Assembly (NCBI GenBank): GCA_026990035.1 | Contig: JALSIM010000040.1 | Span: 1 to 64,000 of the forward strand | Direction of reading: 5' to 3' | DNA from: Alphaproteobacteria bacterium | GTDB taxonomy: Bacteria > Pseudomonadota > Alphaproteobacteria > Geminicoccales > Geminicoccaceae | DNA: 64,000 nucleotides | Shown: positions 1 to 9,738 of the stretch, in pieces | Layout of the letters: each line of letters starts with the position of its first letter | Position numbering within the stretch: the stretch's first letter is position 1 | Notes under the pieces: generated by a model | Database searches by the model: none | Seen by the model: the letters and a program-made list of their open reading frames with translations, nothing else | Told to the model about the DNA's origin: nothing | Made by a program: the position numbers and the translations under genes

Positions 1-452
1 CCGCCCGAGCGGGCCACGGCCCGCGGGCCGTCCCCGCCCCGGCAGGGCGCGGGGGATCGGCGAGCGTGAACGGCCGGAGGGCGCATCTCCGCCGGATCCG
101 GCTTCGGCGGCCGCCGTCGGACGGCTCGGCGGTGGCGCCGCAAGGATCCCGCCCGGCGCGACGCGCGCCGCCCCGTCGCCGTCCGGACACCGGTCGCCTT
201 CCGCCCGAGCCATCCGGGGCGCGGGCGGCGAGAGGGCGCAGCCCCGGGGCCGCCGGCGGAGGGCGGGGAGAGCTTCCCGGACCGCGCTCCGGCCCGGGAT
301 GTCCGGGCCGGAGCGGGGGCGGGGTTCCGGTGCTCCGGAACCTGCGGCGATCGGCGGCAAGATGGGCGCGCCCTCCGGCGGCGGGGGGCCGCGTCCCTCC
401 ACGCCGTTCGGAGTGTCCGCCCGCGGTGCCCCGGCGCGGATGCCGGAACCGG
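1..452. other. Intergenic stretch, no gene recognised
   Basis: This extremely G+C-rich stretch has open frames on both strands, but their translations are Arg/Pro/Gly/Ser-rich with no recognisable domain, and none has a convincing ribosome binding site. They look like composition artefacts. It may be the control region of a gene to the left of the window plus the upstream region of the gene at 509. I see no tRNA, repeat array or riboswitch. Confidence 0.5.
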
Positions 453-481
453 GTGACGGGGCGGCCGGGGGTCTTTAAGAT
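453..481 (+). promoter_or_regulatory. Candidate sigma70 promoter for the gene at 509
   Basis: A -35-like GTGACG (453-458) and a -10-like TAAGAT (476-481) are separated by 17 bases. The predicted transcript would start about 20 bases before the ATG and include the strong GGGGGAGGG ribosome site. This is by eye only. Confidence 0.4.
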
Positions 482-508
482 CGCGCCGCCAACCAGCGGG
501 GGAGGGCG

Positions 509-1123
509 ATGGCCGGGAGCGAGAGGTCGGAGCGGGGCGGACGACGCGAAGCGGTGGCCGTGTTCGACGATGTCGGCGCCTTCGAGCGGGCGGTGGAGGA
601 TCTGCTGGCGGCGGGTTTTCCGCGCGATTCCCTGAGCATGCTCGCCGGTGCCGAGACGGTGGAGAAAAAGCTCGGCCACGAGTTCCGACGGGTCGAGGAG
701 CTCGAGGACGATCCCGGCGCGCCGCGCACCGCCTTCGTGTCGCTGCGCGAGCTCACGGAGCGCGAGACCGCGGTGTGGAACTCGGTGACCGTCCTGCCGA
801 GCCTCATCGCCGCCGGTACCGTGGTCGCCACCGCCGGGCCGCTGGCGGCGCTGATCATCGGCACCGCGGTGACCGGGGCGGCGCTGGCCACCGTCCTCAC
901 CCACTGGATGGACGACCGCCAGGCGCGCTGGCTGGAGGAACAGCTCGAGCGGGGCGGAATCCTCCTCTGGGTGACCTTGGCGACGCCGGAGCAGGAGGCG
1001 GCCGCCCTCGAGATCCTCCGCCGCCACGCCGCCCACGACGTCCATGTTCACGAACTGCCGGCGGACGAGGAACCCCCGCGGTCGGGATCGGGGAGCGCGA
1101 ACTCGGCCACCAGCGGCGCGTGA
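509..1123 (+). CDS. Putative membrane stress protein (YflT/GSP17M-like N-terminus)
   Basis: A protein of 204 residues. Residues about 15-45 resemble the small alpha/beta domain of general-stress proteins of the YflT/GSP17M type. Residues about 93-132 form two back-to-back hydrophobic, Gly/Ala-rich segments that could be a membrane hairpin. They are followed by a charged region and a second short alpha/beta stretch (about 150-185). A GGGGGAGGG ribosome site sits just before the ATG. The last 76 bases overlap the convergent gene ending at 1048, and its Ser/Gly-rich tail (residues about 190-204) is low complexity, so the true end of the folded protein is earlier. Function is unknown; a stress or envelope role is inferred from the weak domain resemblance only. 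Confidence 0.6.
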   Translation: MAGSERSERGGRREAVAVFDDVGAFERAVEDLLAAGFPRDSLSMLAGAETVEKKLGHEFRRVEELEDDPGAPRTAFVSLRELTERETAVWNSVTVLPSLIAAGTVVATAGPLAALIIGTAVTGAALATVLTHWMDDRQARWLEEQLERGGILLWVTLATPEQEAAALEILRRHAAHDVHVHELPADEEPPRSGSGSANSATSGA

Positions 1124-2070
1124 TGGGATTCGCTCGCGTCGGTGACCGCGAGGGCCGCCTCCACTTCGTCACCGAGGGTCTCGCTGTGGACCTCGAGATG
1201 GCGGAAGAGGGCGAGCAGGGGACGCGACACCAGAATGTGATCCAGCATCACCCGGCGGCCGTGGTGGATCACCGAGAAGCGCCGATCGCCGGGTAGCGCC
1301 CGTTCCAGCGGCACCAGCGCCCGCGGCGCCAGGCTGCCGTTGCCGGTGTCCCCGGGCTCGGCCAGCAGCAGCCGCACGGGCACCTCGAAGGTCTCGGCGT
1401 TGAGATCGCCGACGACCGCGATCAGCGCCTCCGGCTCGGCGTCGAACAGACGGTCCACCAGCAGCCGCGCCTCGAGGGCCTGGGCGCTCCGCTTGACCGC
1501 GGCGAGAAAGAAACCCTCGGCCCAGCCGGCGCAGCTCCGCCACACCGAGGGGCCCGCCTTCTGCCCCGGAACAGGGGCCGCGAGGGGAGCCCGCAGATGC
1601 AGGTTCAGAACATGCAGCGGGCGGCCGGCGAGATCCAGGACGAGGTGGAGGAACGGGCGGTCGAAGGTGATCGGCGTCGCCGCCGCCGGCGGCGGATCGG
1701 CGGTGCCGGCGCGGTAGAGGGGCGGGGAGACGAGTTCGTGCCGGATCTGCCGATGCCCGAGGATCGGCAGGCGGGACAGGACCACCAGATTGTGGAGGTC
1801 GGCCGGCGCCGTTTCACCGTCGCGATCGGTCGCGTGGCTCGCGACCCGCGCATGGGCGGCGTAGGGGGTGCCTTCGAGCAGCCGATCGAGGGCGAGCAGG
1901 CGCCGCCGCCGCGCCCCCTTCGGCTTCTGCCCGTGGACTTCCTGGAGGCAGAGGACGTCGGCGTCGAGGCGCAGGAGCTGCGGGCGCAGGGCCCGGATCC
2001 GCTCTGCCAGCGGCGGGCCGTCCACGGCGCCCAGGTTCTCGAGATTGAAGGTCGCGAGGCGGAAGCGCAC
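1048..2070 (-). CDS. Endonuclease/exonuclease/phosphatase-family protein
   Basis: A protein of 340 residues with the EEP fold signatures: FNLENLG at residues 8-14, LCLQEVHG (metal-binding Glu) near 40-47, VVGDLNAE (active-site Asp/Asn) in the C-terminal half, and SHHAPLVAEF (catalytic His) near the end. Family members hydrolyse phosphodiesters in nucleic acids, phospholipids or inositol phosphates, and the substrate cannot be read from the sequence. No signal peptide is seen, so it should be cytoplasmic. It is the last gene of the minus-strand series that begins with the phosphate transporter at 9609 and lies 13 bases after glpK. That context suggests phosphorus scavenging from organic phosphodiesters, but this is inference. 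Its low-complexity C-terminus overlaps the 3' end of the convergent gene at 509. Confidence 0.75.
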   Translation of the reverse strand: MRFRLATFNLENLGAVDGPPLAERIRALRPQLLRLDADVLCLQEVHGQKPKGARRRRLLALDRLLEGTPYAAHARVASHATDRDGETAPADLHNLVVLSRLPILGHRQIRHELVSPPLYRAGTADPPPAAATPITFDRPFLHLVLDLAGRPLHVLNLHLRAPLAAPVPGQKAGPSVWRSCAGWAEGFFLAAVKRSAQALEARLLVDRLFDAEPEALIAVVGDLNAETFEVPVRLLLAEPGDTGNGSLAPRALVPLERALPGDRRFSVIHHGRRVMLDHILVSRPLLALFRHLEVHSETLGDEVEAALAVTDASESHHAPLVAEFALPDPDRGGSSSAGSS

Positions 2071-2083
2071 CGGCCCGGGCCGC

Positions 2084-3595
<1,512 letters not shown>

Positions 3596-3624
3596 CTTCC
3601 CGTCCCTTCCCTGCTCGGCGCGCT

Positions 3625-4281
3625 TCAGGTTGCCGCCGGCGCGACGAAGATCTCGACCCGGCGGTTGAGCTGACGCCCGGCGGCGGTGGCGTTGCTCGCC
3701 CGCGGCTCGGCCTCGCCCCGGCCCTCGGCGGTCAGCCGCTCGGGCGGCACGCCGTAGGCGATCAGCGCCCGGCGGACGGCCTCGGCGCGGCGCAGCGACA
3801 GCTCGAGATTGTAGTCCTCGGATCCCACCGAATCGGTATGACCGACGATGCGGGCGCGCGAGCGGTCGTATTTCACCAGCACCGCGGCGAGCCGTTCGAG
3901 GGTGGGGCGGAAGGCGGGCCTGATCTCGGCACTGTCGAAATCGAAGCCGACCTCGTTGGAGAGGGTGATCCTGAGCAGATCGTCCCGCACCCGTTCGACC
4001 TCGGCGATCCGCGCGGCACGCTCGGCCTCCAGCGCCTTCTCGAATTCCTTCTGCTGCCGGTCCATCAGATGGCCGATGCCGCCGCCGACCACGGCCCCGA
4101 CCGCCGCCCCCACGGCGACGCCGCGGACATCGTTCTCGTCGAGGATGGCCCCGGCAACCCCGCCCAGCACCGCCCCGACCGCCGCCCCGGTGGCGGTGTG
4201 CCGACCCGGCTGGGGGCGGCCCTCGGGGCCCGGCGCGCAGGCGGCGAGAAGGAAGGCGACGGCGGGAACGGCGGCACGCAC
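3625..4281 (-). CDS. OmpA-family peptidoglycan-binding lipoprotein with glycine zipper
   Basis: A protein of 218 residues from a GTG start at 4281, chosen because GGAGG lies nine bases upstream and a lipoprotein signal follows directly (lipobox LAAC, Cys at residue 15). After the lipid anchor come two Gly/Ala zipper segments (about residues 30-75), a short charged coiled-coil-like stretch (about 77-105) and an OmpA C-terminal domain with the [13 protein letters not shown] and [13 protein letters not shown] motifs that bind peptidoglycan. It is predicted to sit in the outer membrane and tether it to the cell wall. A longer open frame continues upstream, but it runs antiparallel through the permease gene frame and has no homology-like content. 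Confidence 0.85.
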   Translation of the reverse strand: MRAAVPAVAFLLAACAPGPEGRPQPGRHTATGAAVGAVLGGVAGAILDENDVRGVAVGAAVGAVVGGGIGHLMDRQQKEFEKALEAERAARIAEVERVRDDLLRITLSNEVGFDFDSAEIRPAFRPTLERLAAVLVKYDRSRARIVGHTDSVGSEDYNLELSLRRAEAVRRALIAYGVPPERLTAEGRGEAEPRASNATAAGRQLNRRVEIFVAPAAT

Positions 4282-4340
4282 CTCGGAACCTCCGGTCGGA
4301 ATGCTCACCGGGGGCGATATACCACGGTCGGCGGTCGGCG

Positions 4341-5156
4341 CTAGATCACCGCGTGCCGGATCCGGGCACTGACCCATTCGCTGACCAGGACGGTGGCGAA
4401 GATGAGCAGCAGGATGACGGTCACCCGGGGCCAGGCGAGGACATTGAGGGAGGCCTGCAGCTCGAGACCGATGCCGCCGGCGCCGACCAGACCGAGGACC
4501 GTCGATTCGCGGATGTTGATGTCCCAGCGGAAGACCGAGATACCGGCGAAGGCGGGCATCACCTGGGGGACGATGGCATAGGAGATGATCTGTCCCTCGC
4601 TGGCACCGGTGGCCCGCACCGCCTCCACCTGCACCGGATCGATCTCCTCGATGGCCTCGTAGAGGAGCTTGGCGACGAAGCCGATCGAGCGCAGGGCGAT
4701 GGCGATGATGCCGGCGAACACGCCGGGGCCGGCGATGGCCACCAGCAGGAGGGCCCAGATCAGGGAGTTGATGGACCGCGAGGAGACGATGATCAGGAGG
4801 GCGATGGGGCGCAGGAACAGCACGCTCGGGGTGGTGTTGCGGGCGGCGAGGAAGGCCACCGGCACGGCCATCACCAGCGCCAGCAGGGTGCCGAGGGTGG
4901 CGATGTTGATGGTATCCCAGAGCGGCTGCCACAGCCGCGACAGATAATCCCAGGCCGGCGGCACCATCCGCGAGCCGATGTCCGCCGCCACCCGCGGCGA
5001 ATCGGTGACGAAGAACCAGATCGTGTTCTCGGAAATCACCTGCCACGACCAGACGAAGATCGCGGTACCGAGGAGCCAGCCGAACCAGACCGCGAAATCC
5101 CGGCCGGTGGTGCGGCGGCGCCAGATCATGCGGTCGTCGCGGGTGGTCAGCGGCAT
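4341..5156 (-). CDS. phnE: Phosphonate/phosphite-type ABC transporter permease (second PhnE)
   Basis: A 271-residue integral membrane protein with about six hydrophobic segments. The cytoplasmic EAA-type loop that contacts the ATPase reads [20 protein letters not shown], typical of PhnE. It starts one base after the stop of the other permease gene, so the two are translated as a pair and probably form a heterodimeric channel with the PhnC ATPase and the PhnD binding protein. No C-P lyase (phnG-M) or phosphite dehydrogenase gene is in the window, so the transported compound (phosphonate, phosphite or phosphate) stays open. Confidence 0.93.
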   Translation of the reverse strand: MPLTTRDDRMIWRRRTTGRDFAVWFGWLLGTAIFVWSWQVISENTIWFFVTDSPRVAADIGSRMVPPAWDYLSRLWQPLWDTINIATLGTLLALVMAVPVAFLAARNTTPSVLFLRPIALLIIVSSRSINSLIWALLLVAIAGPGVFAGIIAIALRSIGFVAKLLYEAIEEIDPVQVEAVRATGASEGQIISYAIVPQVMPAFAGISVFRWDINIRESTVLGLVGAGGIGLELQASLNVLAWPRVTVILLLIFATVLVSEWVSARIRHAVI

Positions 5157-5157
5157 C

Positions 5158-5970
5158 TCACTGGATCCGGGCGCGAATCATGCTGGAACTGTATTCGGCG
5201 GCCATCACGATGCCGATGATGATCAGCAGGATGGCGGCGGCGGTGTCGAACTCGTAGCGGTCGAAGGCGGTGTTCAGGGTGGCGCCGATGCCGCCGGCAC
5301 CGACGATGCCGACCACCGCGCTCTCGCGGAAGTTGATGTCGAGACGGTAGAGCGACAGGCCGATCAGCCGCGGCATCACCTGCGGCTGGATGCCGTAGAC
5401 CAGCCATTGCAGCCAGGAGGCGCCGGTCGCCCGCACCGCTTCCGCCTGGCTCTTCTCGATGTCCTCGATGTCCTCGGCCAGGAGCTTGGCGAGAAAGCCG
5501 ATGGTGGCGAAGGACAGGGTGAGAAAGCCGGCGAAGGGGCCGAAGCCGAACATCGCGACGAAGAAGATGGCGATGATCACCTCCTGGAAGCTCCGCGATA
5601 CGGCGATGACGCCGCGGCACAGGAGATAGACCGGCAGGGGAGCGAGATTGCGGGCCGCCCCCAGGGCGATGGGAATGGAAATGGCGATGCCGACCACGGT
5701 GGAGACCACGGTCATCGTCAGGCTCTCGAGCAGACCCTGGCTGATGTCTCGCCAGCGGCTGGTGAAATCGGGCTCGGTGAAGGCGAGGACGAAGGCCCAG
5801 CCGCGGTCGAGCCCTTCCCAGACCCGGGCCCAGTTGATGTCCAGGGTGCCCATCGCCACCGCCAGATAGAGGGCGAAGCCGAGGCCGATGCCCCAGCGCA
5901 GGAGGGGGCTCGCGATCAGGGGCGGCGGTCGCCAGGCGGCGGCCTCGAAGCGGCCGGCGGCGGTGGCCAT
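5158..5970 (-). CDS. phnE: Phosphonate/phosphite-type ABC transporter permease (first PhnE)
   Basis: A protein of 270 residues from the ATG at 5970, which overlaps the phnC stop in a TGATG arrangement (one shared base). An open frame extends further upstream but lies inside phnC. The N-terminus is followed by a first membrane helix (about residues 24-42), further helices and the EAA-type loop [20 protein letters not shown]. It pairs with the next permease gene. Having two PhnE-like permeases in tandem is common in alphaproteobacterial phn operons. Confidence 0.93.
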   Translation of the reverse strand: MATAAGRFEAAAWRPPPLIASPLLRWGIGLGFALYLAVAMGTLDINWARVWEGLDRGWAFVLAFTEPDFTSRWRDISQGLLESLTMTVVSTVVGIAISIPIALGAARNLAPLPVYLLCRGVIAVSRSFQEVIIAIFFVAMFGFGPFAGFLTLSFATIGFLAKLLAEDIEDIEKSQAEAVRATGASWLQWLVYGIQPQVMPRLIGLSLYRLDINFRESAVVGIVGAGGIGATLNTAFDRYEFDTAAAILLIIIGIVMAAEYSSSMIRARIQ

Positions 5971-6812
5971 CACACCATCCCCTCGAGCCGTTCCTCGTCG
6001 GTGCCGGGCCCGGCCCCCTGCCGTCGCCGGGCCTCGGCGGAGCCGGTGGTGGTCCAGTCCTCCTCGCCGTAGATGGTGGTCAGCACCCCGGGATCGAGCT
6101 TCGAGGGCGGACCGTCGTAGACGATCCGGCCGGCTCTGAGGCCGACGATCCGCTCGACGAACATCTGCGCCAGGGCCACGTCGTGGATGTTGATGATGGC
6201 CGCGAGCCCGCGTTCCTCGCAGAGTTCGCACAGCAGCCGCATGACCTGGCGCGAGGTCTTGGGATCGAGGCTGGCGGTGGGCTCGTCGACCAGCAGCATC
6301 TCCGGATCCTGGACCAGCGCCCGGGCGATGCCGACCCGCTGCCGCTGGCCGCCGGAGAGCTCGTCGGCCCGCTTGTCGTAGTATTCGGCGAGGCCGACCC
6401 GCTCCAGGAGATGGTAGGCCTTGGCGACGTCCTCGGCCGGGAACCGCCGCCACCAGCTCCGCCAGAAGCCGATGTAGCCGAGCCGGCCGGAGAGCACGTT
6501 CTCCATCACCGTCAGCCGTTCGACCAGGGCGTATTCCTGGAAGATCATGCCGATCCGCCGCCGCATCCGCCGCAGCGCCCGCTGACCCAGGCGGGTGATG
6601 TTTTCACCCTTGAGAAGCACTTCCCCCGAGGTCGGTTCGACCAGCCGGTTGATGCAGCGGATGAGGGTGCTCTTGCCGGCCCCCGAAGGGCCGATCAGCG
6701 CCATCACCTGACCGGCCGGGACCTCGAGATCGACGCCGTCGAGCGCCCGGTCGCCGGTGGGATACTGTTTGACCAGTTGCCGCAGTTCGAGCATCGGCCG
6801 ACGACCGGTCAC
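5970..6812 (-). CDS. phnC: Phosphonate/phosphite-type ABC transporter ATP-binding protein
   Basis: An ABC ATPase of 280 residues. Walker A is [17 protein letters not shown], the signature is [15 protein letters not shown], Walker B is [13 protein letters not shown], and an H-loop NIHDVALA follows; this layout is the PhnC subfamily. It energises import through the two PhnE permeases. The start is uncertain: a GTG at 6812 has a GGAGGAG about 17 bases upstream, while the ATG at 6794 gives a PhnC-like start (MLELRQL) without a clear ribosome site. The residues after about 255 form a charged tail unrelated to the ATPase core. Confidence 0.95.
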   Translation of the reverse strand: MTGRRPMLELRQLVKQYPTGDRALDGVDLEVPAGQVMALIGPSGAGKSTLIRCINRLVEPTSGEVLLKGENITRLGQRALRRMRRRIGMIFQEYALVERLTVMENVLSGRLGYIGFWRSWWRRFPAEDVAKAYHLLERVGLAEYYDKRADELSGGQRQRVGIARALVQDPEMLLVDEPTASLDPKTSRQVMRLLCELCEERGLAAIINIHDVALAQMFVERIVGLRAGRIVYDGPPSKLDPGVLTTIYGEEDWTTTGSAEARRRQGAGPGTDEERLEGMV

Positions 6813-6843
6813 GCGGCGGCGCGACCGGTCGCTCCTCCTCGGT

Positions 6844-7821
6844 TCACTTGCAGGCGTAGGAGACGTTGTTGGCCTTGTCGATCTTCCGGATGACGGCCCA
6901 GAAGTCCTTGTAGTTCATGGGGATGAACTGGGACTCGCCGGACTTGGAGAACTCCTCCTGGAGGCTCGTGCCCTCCCAGTCGAAGGTGAAGAAGGCTTCC
7001 TTGATCTTCTCCTGGAGCTCCGGCGCGAGGTTGTAGACGACCCCGAAGCCGGTGGTCGGGAAGGTCTGCGACTTGTAGATGGTCACCACCTGATCGGCCT
7101 CGATGACGCCGCGCCGGACCATCCGATCGCGGACCGAGTTGGCGATCGAGGCGGCGTCGTAGTCCTTGTTGGCGACGCCGAGGATCGAATTGTCGTGCTT
7201 GCCCGAGAACACGGCCTTGAAATCGCGGTCCGGGATCATGTCGAAATCGGCCTTGAGGATCGCCGAAGGCGCCTTGAAGCCGGAATTCGAGGTCGGCGAG
7301 GTGAAGGCCAGGGTGCGGCCGCGGATGTCCTCCACCTTTTCGATCCCGGAGCCGGGATAGGTGATGATCTCCATCTCGTAGCCGAAGGAGCCGTCGTCAC
7401 CGGCCATGATGGTGAAGGGACGGAAGCCGGCGCAGTTGACGGCCAGCGGGTTGGAACCGGTGTTGAAGCCGGCGATGTGCAGCCGGCCCGAGCGCATCGC
7501 TTCGATCTGGGCGGCGTTCGATTCGACCGGGAAGAACACCACCTTCTTGCCGGTCACCTTTTCGAGATAGTCGAGGAAGTCCGACCAAGCCTCGCGATAG
7601 ACGGCGGGATCCTCGACCGGCGTATAGGCGAAGATGAGCGTGTCGGGATCGACCCATTCCGCGGGATCGGTGGGAATGTCGGCGACCAGGTCACCGTCGC
7701 GGTCGCAGAACCGCTCGTCCAGATCGCCTCGCGGACAGTCCTCGGCGGCCCAGACCGGCCCCGTCAGCACCAGCGCCAGAGCGCCGAAGACGGTGCCGAG
7801 CACACGACGACGCAGATGCAT
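6844..7821 (-). CDS. phnD: Phosphonate/phosphite-type ABC transporter substrate-binding protein
   Basis: A periplasmic binding protein of 325 residues with a cleavable signal peptide (cut after about AWAA, residue 26). The PhnD signature [12 protein letters not shown]-like segment and the [20 protein letters not shown] region that builds the ligand pocket are visible. The mature N-terminus carries two Cys (29, 39) followed by an acidic loop DRDGDLVAD (residues 40-48) that resembles a calcium-binding loop; this region precedes the usual PhnD core. The ribosome site GGGAGG overlaps the stop codon of the upstream Na/Pi symporter gene, so translation is probably coupled. It delivers ligand to PhnE/PhnC. 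Confidence 0.93.
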   Translation of the reverse strand: MHLRRRVLGTVFGALALVLTGPVWAAEDCPRGDLDERFCDRDGDLVADIPTDPAEWVDPDTLIFAYTPVEDPAVYREAWSDFLDYLEKVTGKKVVFFPVESNAAQIEAMRSGRLHIAGFNTGSNPLAVNCAGFRPFTIMAGDDGSFGYEMEIITYPGSGIEKVEDIRGRTLAFTSPTSNSGFKAPSAILKADFDMIPDRDFKAVFSGKHDNSILGVANKDYDAASIANSVRDRMVRRGVIEADQVVTIYKSQTFPTTGFGVVYNLAPELQEKIKEAFFTFDWEGTSLQEEFSKSGESQFIPMNYKDFWAVIRKIDKANNVSYACK

Positions 7822-7824
7822 GTT

Positions 7825-9609
7825 TCACCTCCCTGTAGGCTCGGATGATCCCGGTTTCCCCTCTCCGACAGGCTGGCCCGACCGGTCTCCCGCGTCAAGG
7901 CTCGGCTGCGTCCCGGCCTTCGCCGCGGTCCCGGGGGCGGTCGCGGCGGCCGTCCCGGCCTGCGGCTCGATCAGCCGGGTTTCCCGGAGCTGCCCGGTGG
8001 CCTCGAGCAGCGGATAGGCGATCGCCGTGAGATGGCTGTTGATGCGCTTGAGATCGCGGATCACGTCGAGGTGCAGGGCGCTCGTCTGGACGGTGTCGGC
8101 GATCCGCTCGCTGAGCCGGCGCAGATGGTTCTCGTAGGCCTCGATCTCGAGATCCCGCACCACCTTCTTCTGGGCCACGAGCTGGCGGGCGAGGCGGGGA
8201 TCGCGGGTCATGAACACTCCGAGGGCGAGTTGCAGGTTCTCCATGATCTTGGCGTGAATGCGCTGCAGCTCCTCGTAGCCGGCGGTGCTGAAGCGTAGCC
8301 GGCCCTTGGCCTTCTTCTCGGCGATCTCCATGAGATTGAGGTCGATGATGTCGCCGATGTGCTCCATGTTGGTGATGAAGGCGAAGATCTCCTGGTAGCG
8401 CCGGCTCTCCTCGCGATCGAGCTCCTGCTGCGAGAGCCGGGTCAGATAGAGCTTGATCGCCTCGTGCAGCCGGTCGAGGAGATCGTCCTGGGCCTTGATC
8501 TCGGAGATCAGGGCCATCTCGTTTTCGCGCAGGGCGTCGAGCGAGCGGCCCAGCATCGACTGGACGACATCGCCCATCCGCAGGGCCTCGCGGGCGGCGG
8601 CGGCGAGGGCCACCGGCGGGGTGTCGAGCGCTTCGCGGTCGAGATAGCGCGGCGCCCCGGGATCGGTTTCCTTCGGCGGCGCCGGCAGCATCAGCGTGCA
8701 CAGCCGGGCGACGATCCCGAGCAGCGGCAGCATGAGGAGCGCCAGACCGAGATTGAAGAGGCTGTGGAAGTTCACCACCTGTCGCGCCGCATCCGCCTCC
8801 AGCATCGCCACATAAGGAGCGACGAGCGGTACCAGCGGCAGGGCGATGGCCACGCCCACCGCCCGCATCATCAGATTGCCGACCGGCGCGCGGCGCCCGG
8901 GCGGGGCGCTGCCGGCGGTGATCACCACCGGCGCGATGCCGCCGCCGAGATTGGCGCCGAGGACGAGGGCGAAGGCGGCTTCCGGGGGCACCACCCCGTG
9001 GCCGGCGAGGGACATCACGAGCAGCACGGTGGCGAGGCTCGAATGGGCGAGCCAGGTGATGACCGCGGCCAGCAGGACGGCGATCAGCGGCTCCCCGGTC
9101 AGGGCGGCGACGACCGAGCCCAGGAGCGGGCTGTCCCGCAGCGGCGCGGTCGCCTCCAGCAGCAGCCGCAGGGCCAGCAGCAGCAGGCCGAGGCCGATGC
9201 AGAACCGCCCGATGTGGCGTCTGACGCCCGATTCGGCGCTCATGAAGAGCACGACGCCGAGGGCCACCAGCAGCGGCGAGAGGGCGTGCGGCTCGAAGGA
9301 CAGGATCTGGGCCGCCACCGTGCTGCCGAGATCGGCGCCGAGCATCACCGCCAGCGCCCCGAGGGTGGGCAACACGCCGCGGCTCGCCAGCGAGCTCACG
9401 ATCAGGGCGGTGGCGGTGCTGCTCTGCAGCAGGCTGGTCACCGCAAGCCCGGCGAAGAAGGCCCGGATCCGGCTGCCGGCGCCCCGGGCGACGATGCTGC
9501 GCAGCCGCGCCCCGAAGGCCCGGGTGATGCCGGTGCGGATCATCCGCACCGCCCACAGCAGCAGGGCGACGCTGCCGATCATCTGGAGGAGAGAAAGGGT
9601 GGCGTTCAT
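7825..9609 (-). CDS. Na+/phosphate symporter with PhoU-like C-terminal domain
   Basis: A protein of 594 residues. The N-terminal half has the two inverted Na/Pi-cotransporter repeats, each with a QSS/HSS-type motif (LLQSSTATALIVSSL and LAHSSLATVLLVMSL) in a polytopic membrane domain. The C-terminal part, from about residue 340, is a helical PhoU-like domain (for example AFITNMEHIGDIIDLNL). Family members import phosphate with sodium. I chose the ATG at 9609, which starts just before the first membrane helix; a GTG at 9675 would add about 22 residues without sense. The gene's stop overlaps the phnD ribosome site, so it is the first gene of a phosphorus-uptake operon. Confidence 0.92.
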   Translation of the reverse strand: MNATLSLLQMIGSVALLLWAVRMIRTGITRAFGARLRSIVARGAGSRIRAFFAGLAVTSLLQSSTATALIVSSLASRGVLPTLGALAVMLGADLGSTVAAQILSFEPHALSPLLVALGVVLFMSAESGVRRHIGRFCIGLGLLLLALRLLLEATAPLRDSPLLGSVVAALTGEPLIAVLLAAVITWLAHSSLATVLLVMSLAGHGVVPPEAAFALVLGANLGGGIAPVVITAGSAPPGRRAPVGNLMMRAVGVAIALPLVPLVAPYVAMLEADAARQVVNFHSLFNLGLALLMLPLLGIVARLCTLMLPAPPKETDPGAPRYLDREALDTPPVALAAAAREALRMGDVVQSMLGRSLDALRENEMALISEIKAQDDLLDRLHEAIKLYLTRLSQQELDREESRRYQEIFAFITNMEHIGDIIDLNLMEIAEKKAKGRLRFSTAGYEELQRIHAKIMENLQLALGVFMTRDPRLARQLVAQKKVVRDLEIEAYENHLRRLSERIADTVQTSALHLDVIRDLKRINSHLTAIAYPLLEATGQLRETRLIEPQAGTAAATAPGTAAKAGTQPSLDAGDRSGQPVGEGKPGSSEPTGR

Positions 9610-9649
9610 CGACTCCCCGATCCCGCCGGTCGCCGCCGGCGGCTCCCTG

Positions 9650-9670
9650 TAGGACAAAAGCGGGACGAAA
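9650..9670 (-). promoter_or_regulatory. Possible Pho box upstream of the Na/Pi symporter gene
   Basis: Read on the minus strand, two seven-base units TCGTCCC and TTGTCCT lie exactly 11 bases apart, the spacing of PhoB half-sites (consensus CTGTCAT, four-base gap). The second unit matches 5/7 and the first only 3/7, so support is moderate. The site lies about 40 bases before the ATG of a phosphate-uptake operon, where PhoB control is expected. Confidence 0.3.
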
Positions 9671-9726
9671 TCCACCGCCGCACCAGCCGCGGCCCGGCGA
9701 TGCTGGAAGCTCCCCGGCGGCTGCGC

Positions 9727-9738
9727 TAGCTTGGCGCC
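9727..9738 (+). promoter_or_regulatory. Candidate -10 for a leaderless polA transcript
   Basis: TAGCTT at 9727-9732 (in GCTAG) lies six bases before the polA ATG. No Shine-Dalgarno sequence is seen in the 20 bases before the ATG. Together these suggest a transcript starting at or next to the start codon. No good -35 is visible. Confidence 0.3.

Noticed and set aside
66-635. 189-codon plus-strand frame at the left edge
   Set aside because: The translation is Arg/Pro/Gly-rich without domain or ribosome site, and its end overlaps the real gene at 509 in another frame.
4341-7821. C-P lyase or phosphite oxidation system with the phn transporter
   Set aside because: No phnG-M, phnX, phnW or ptxD gene is in the window, so the substrate cannot be assigned.
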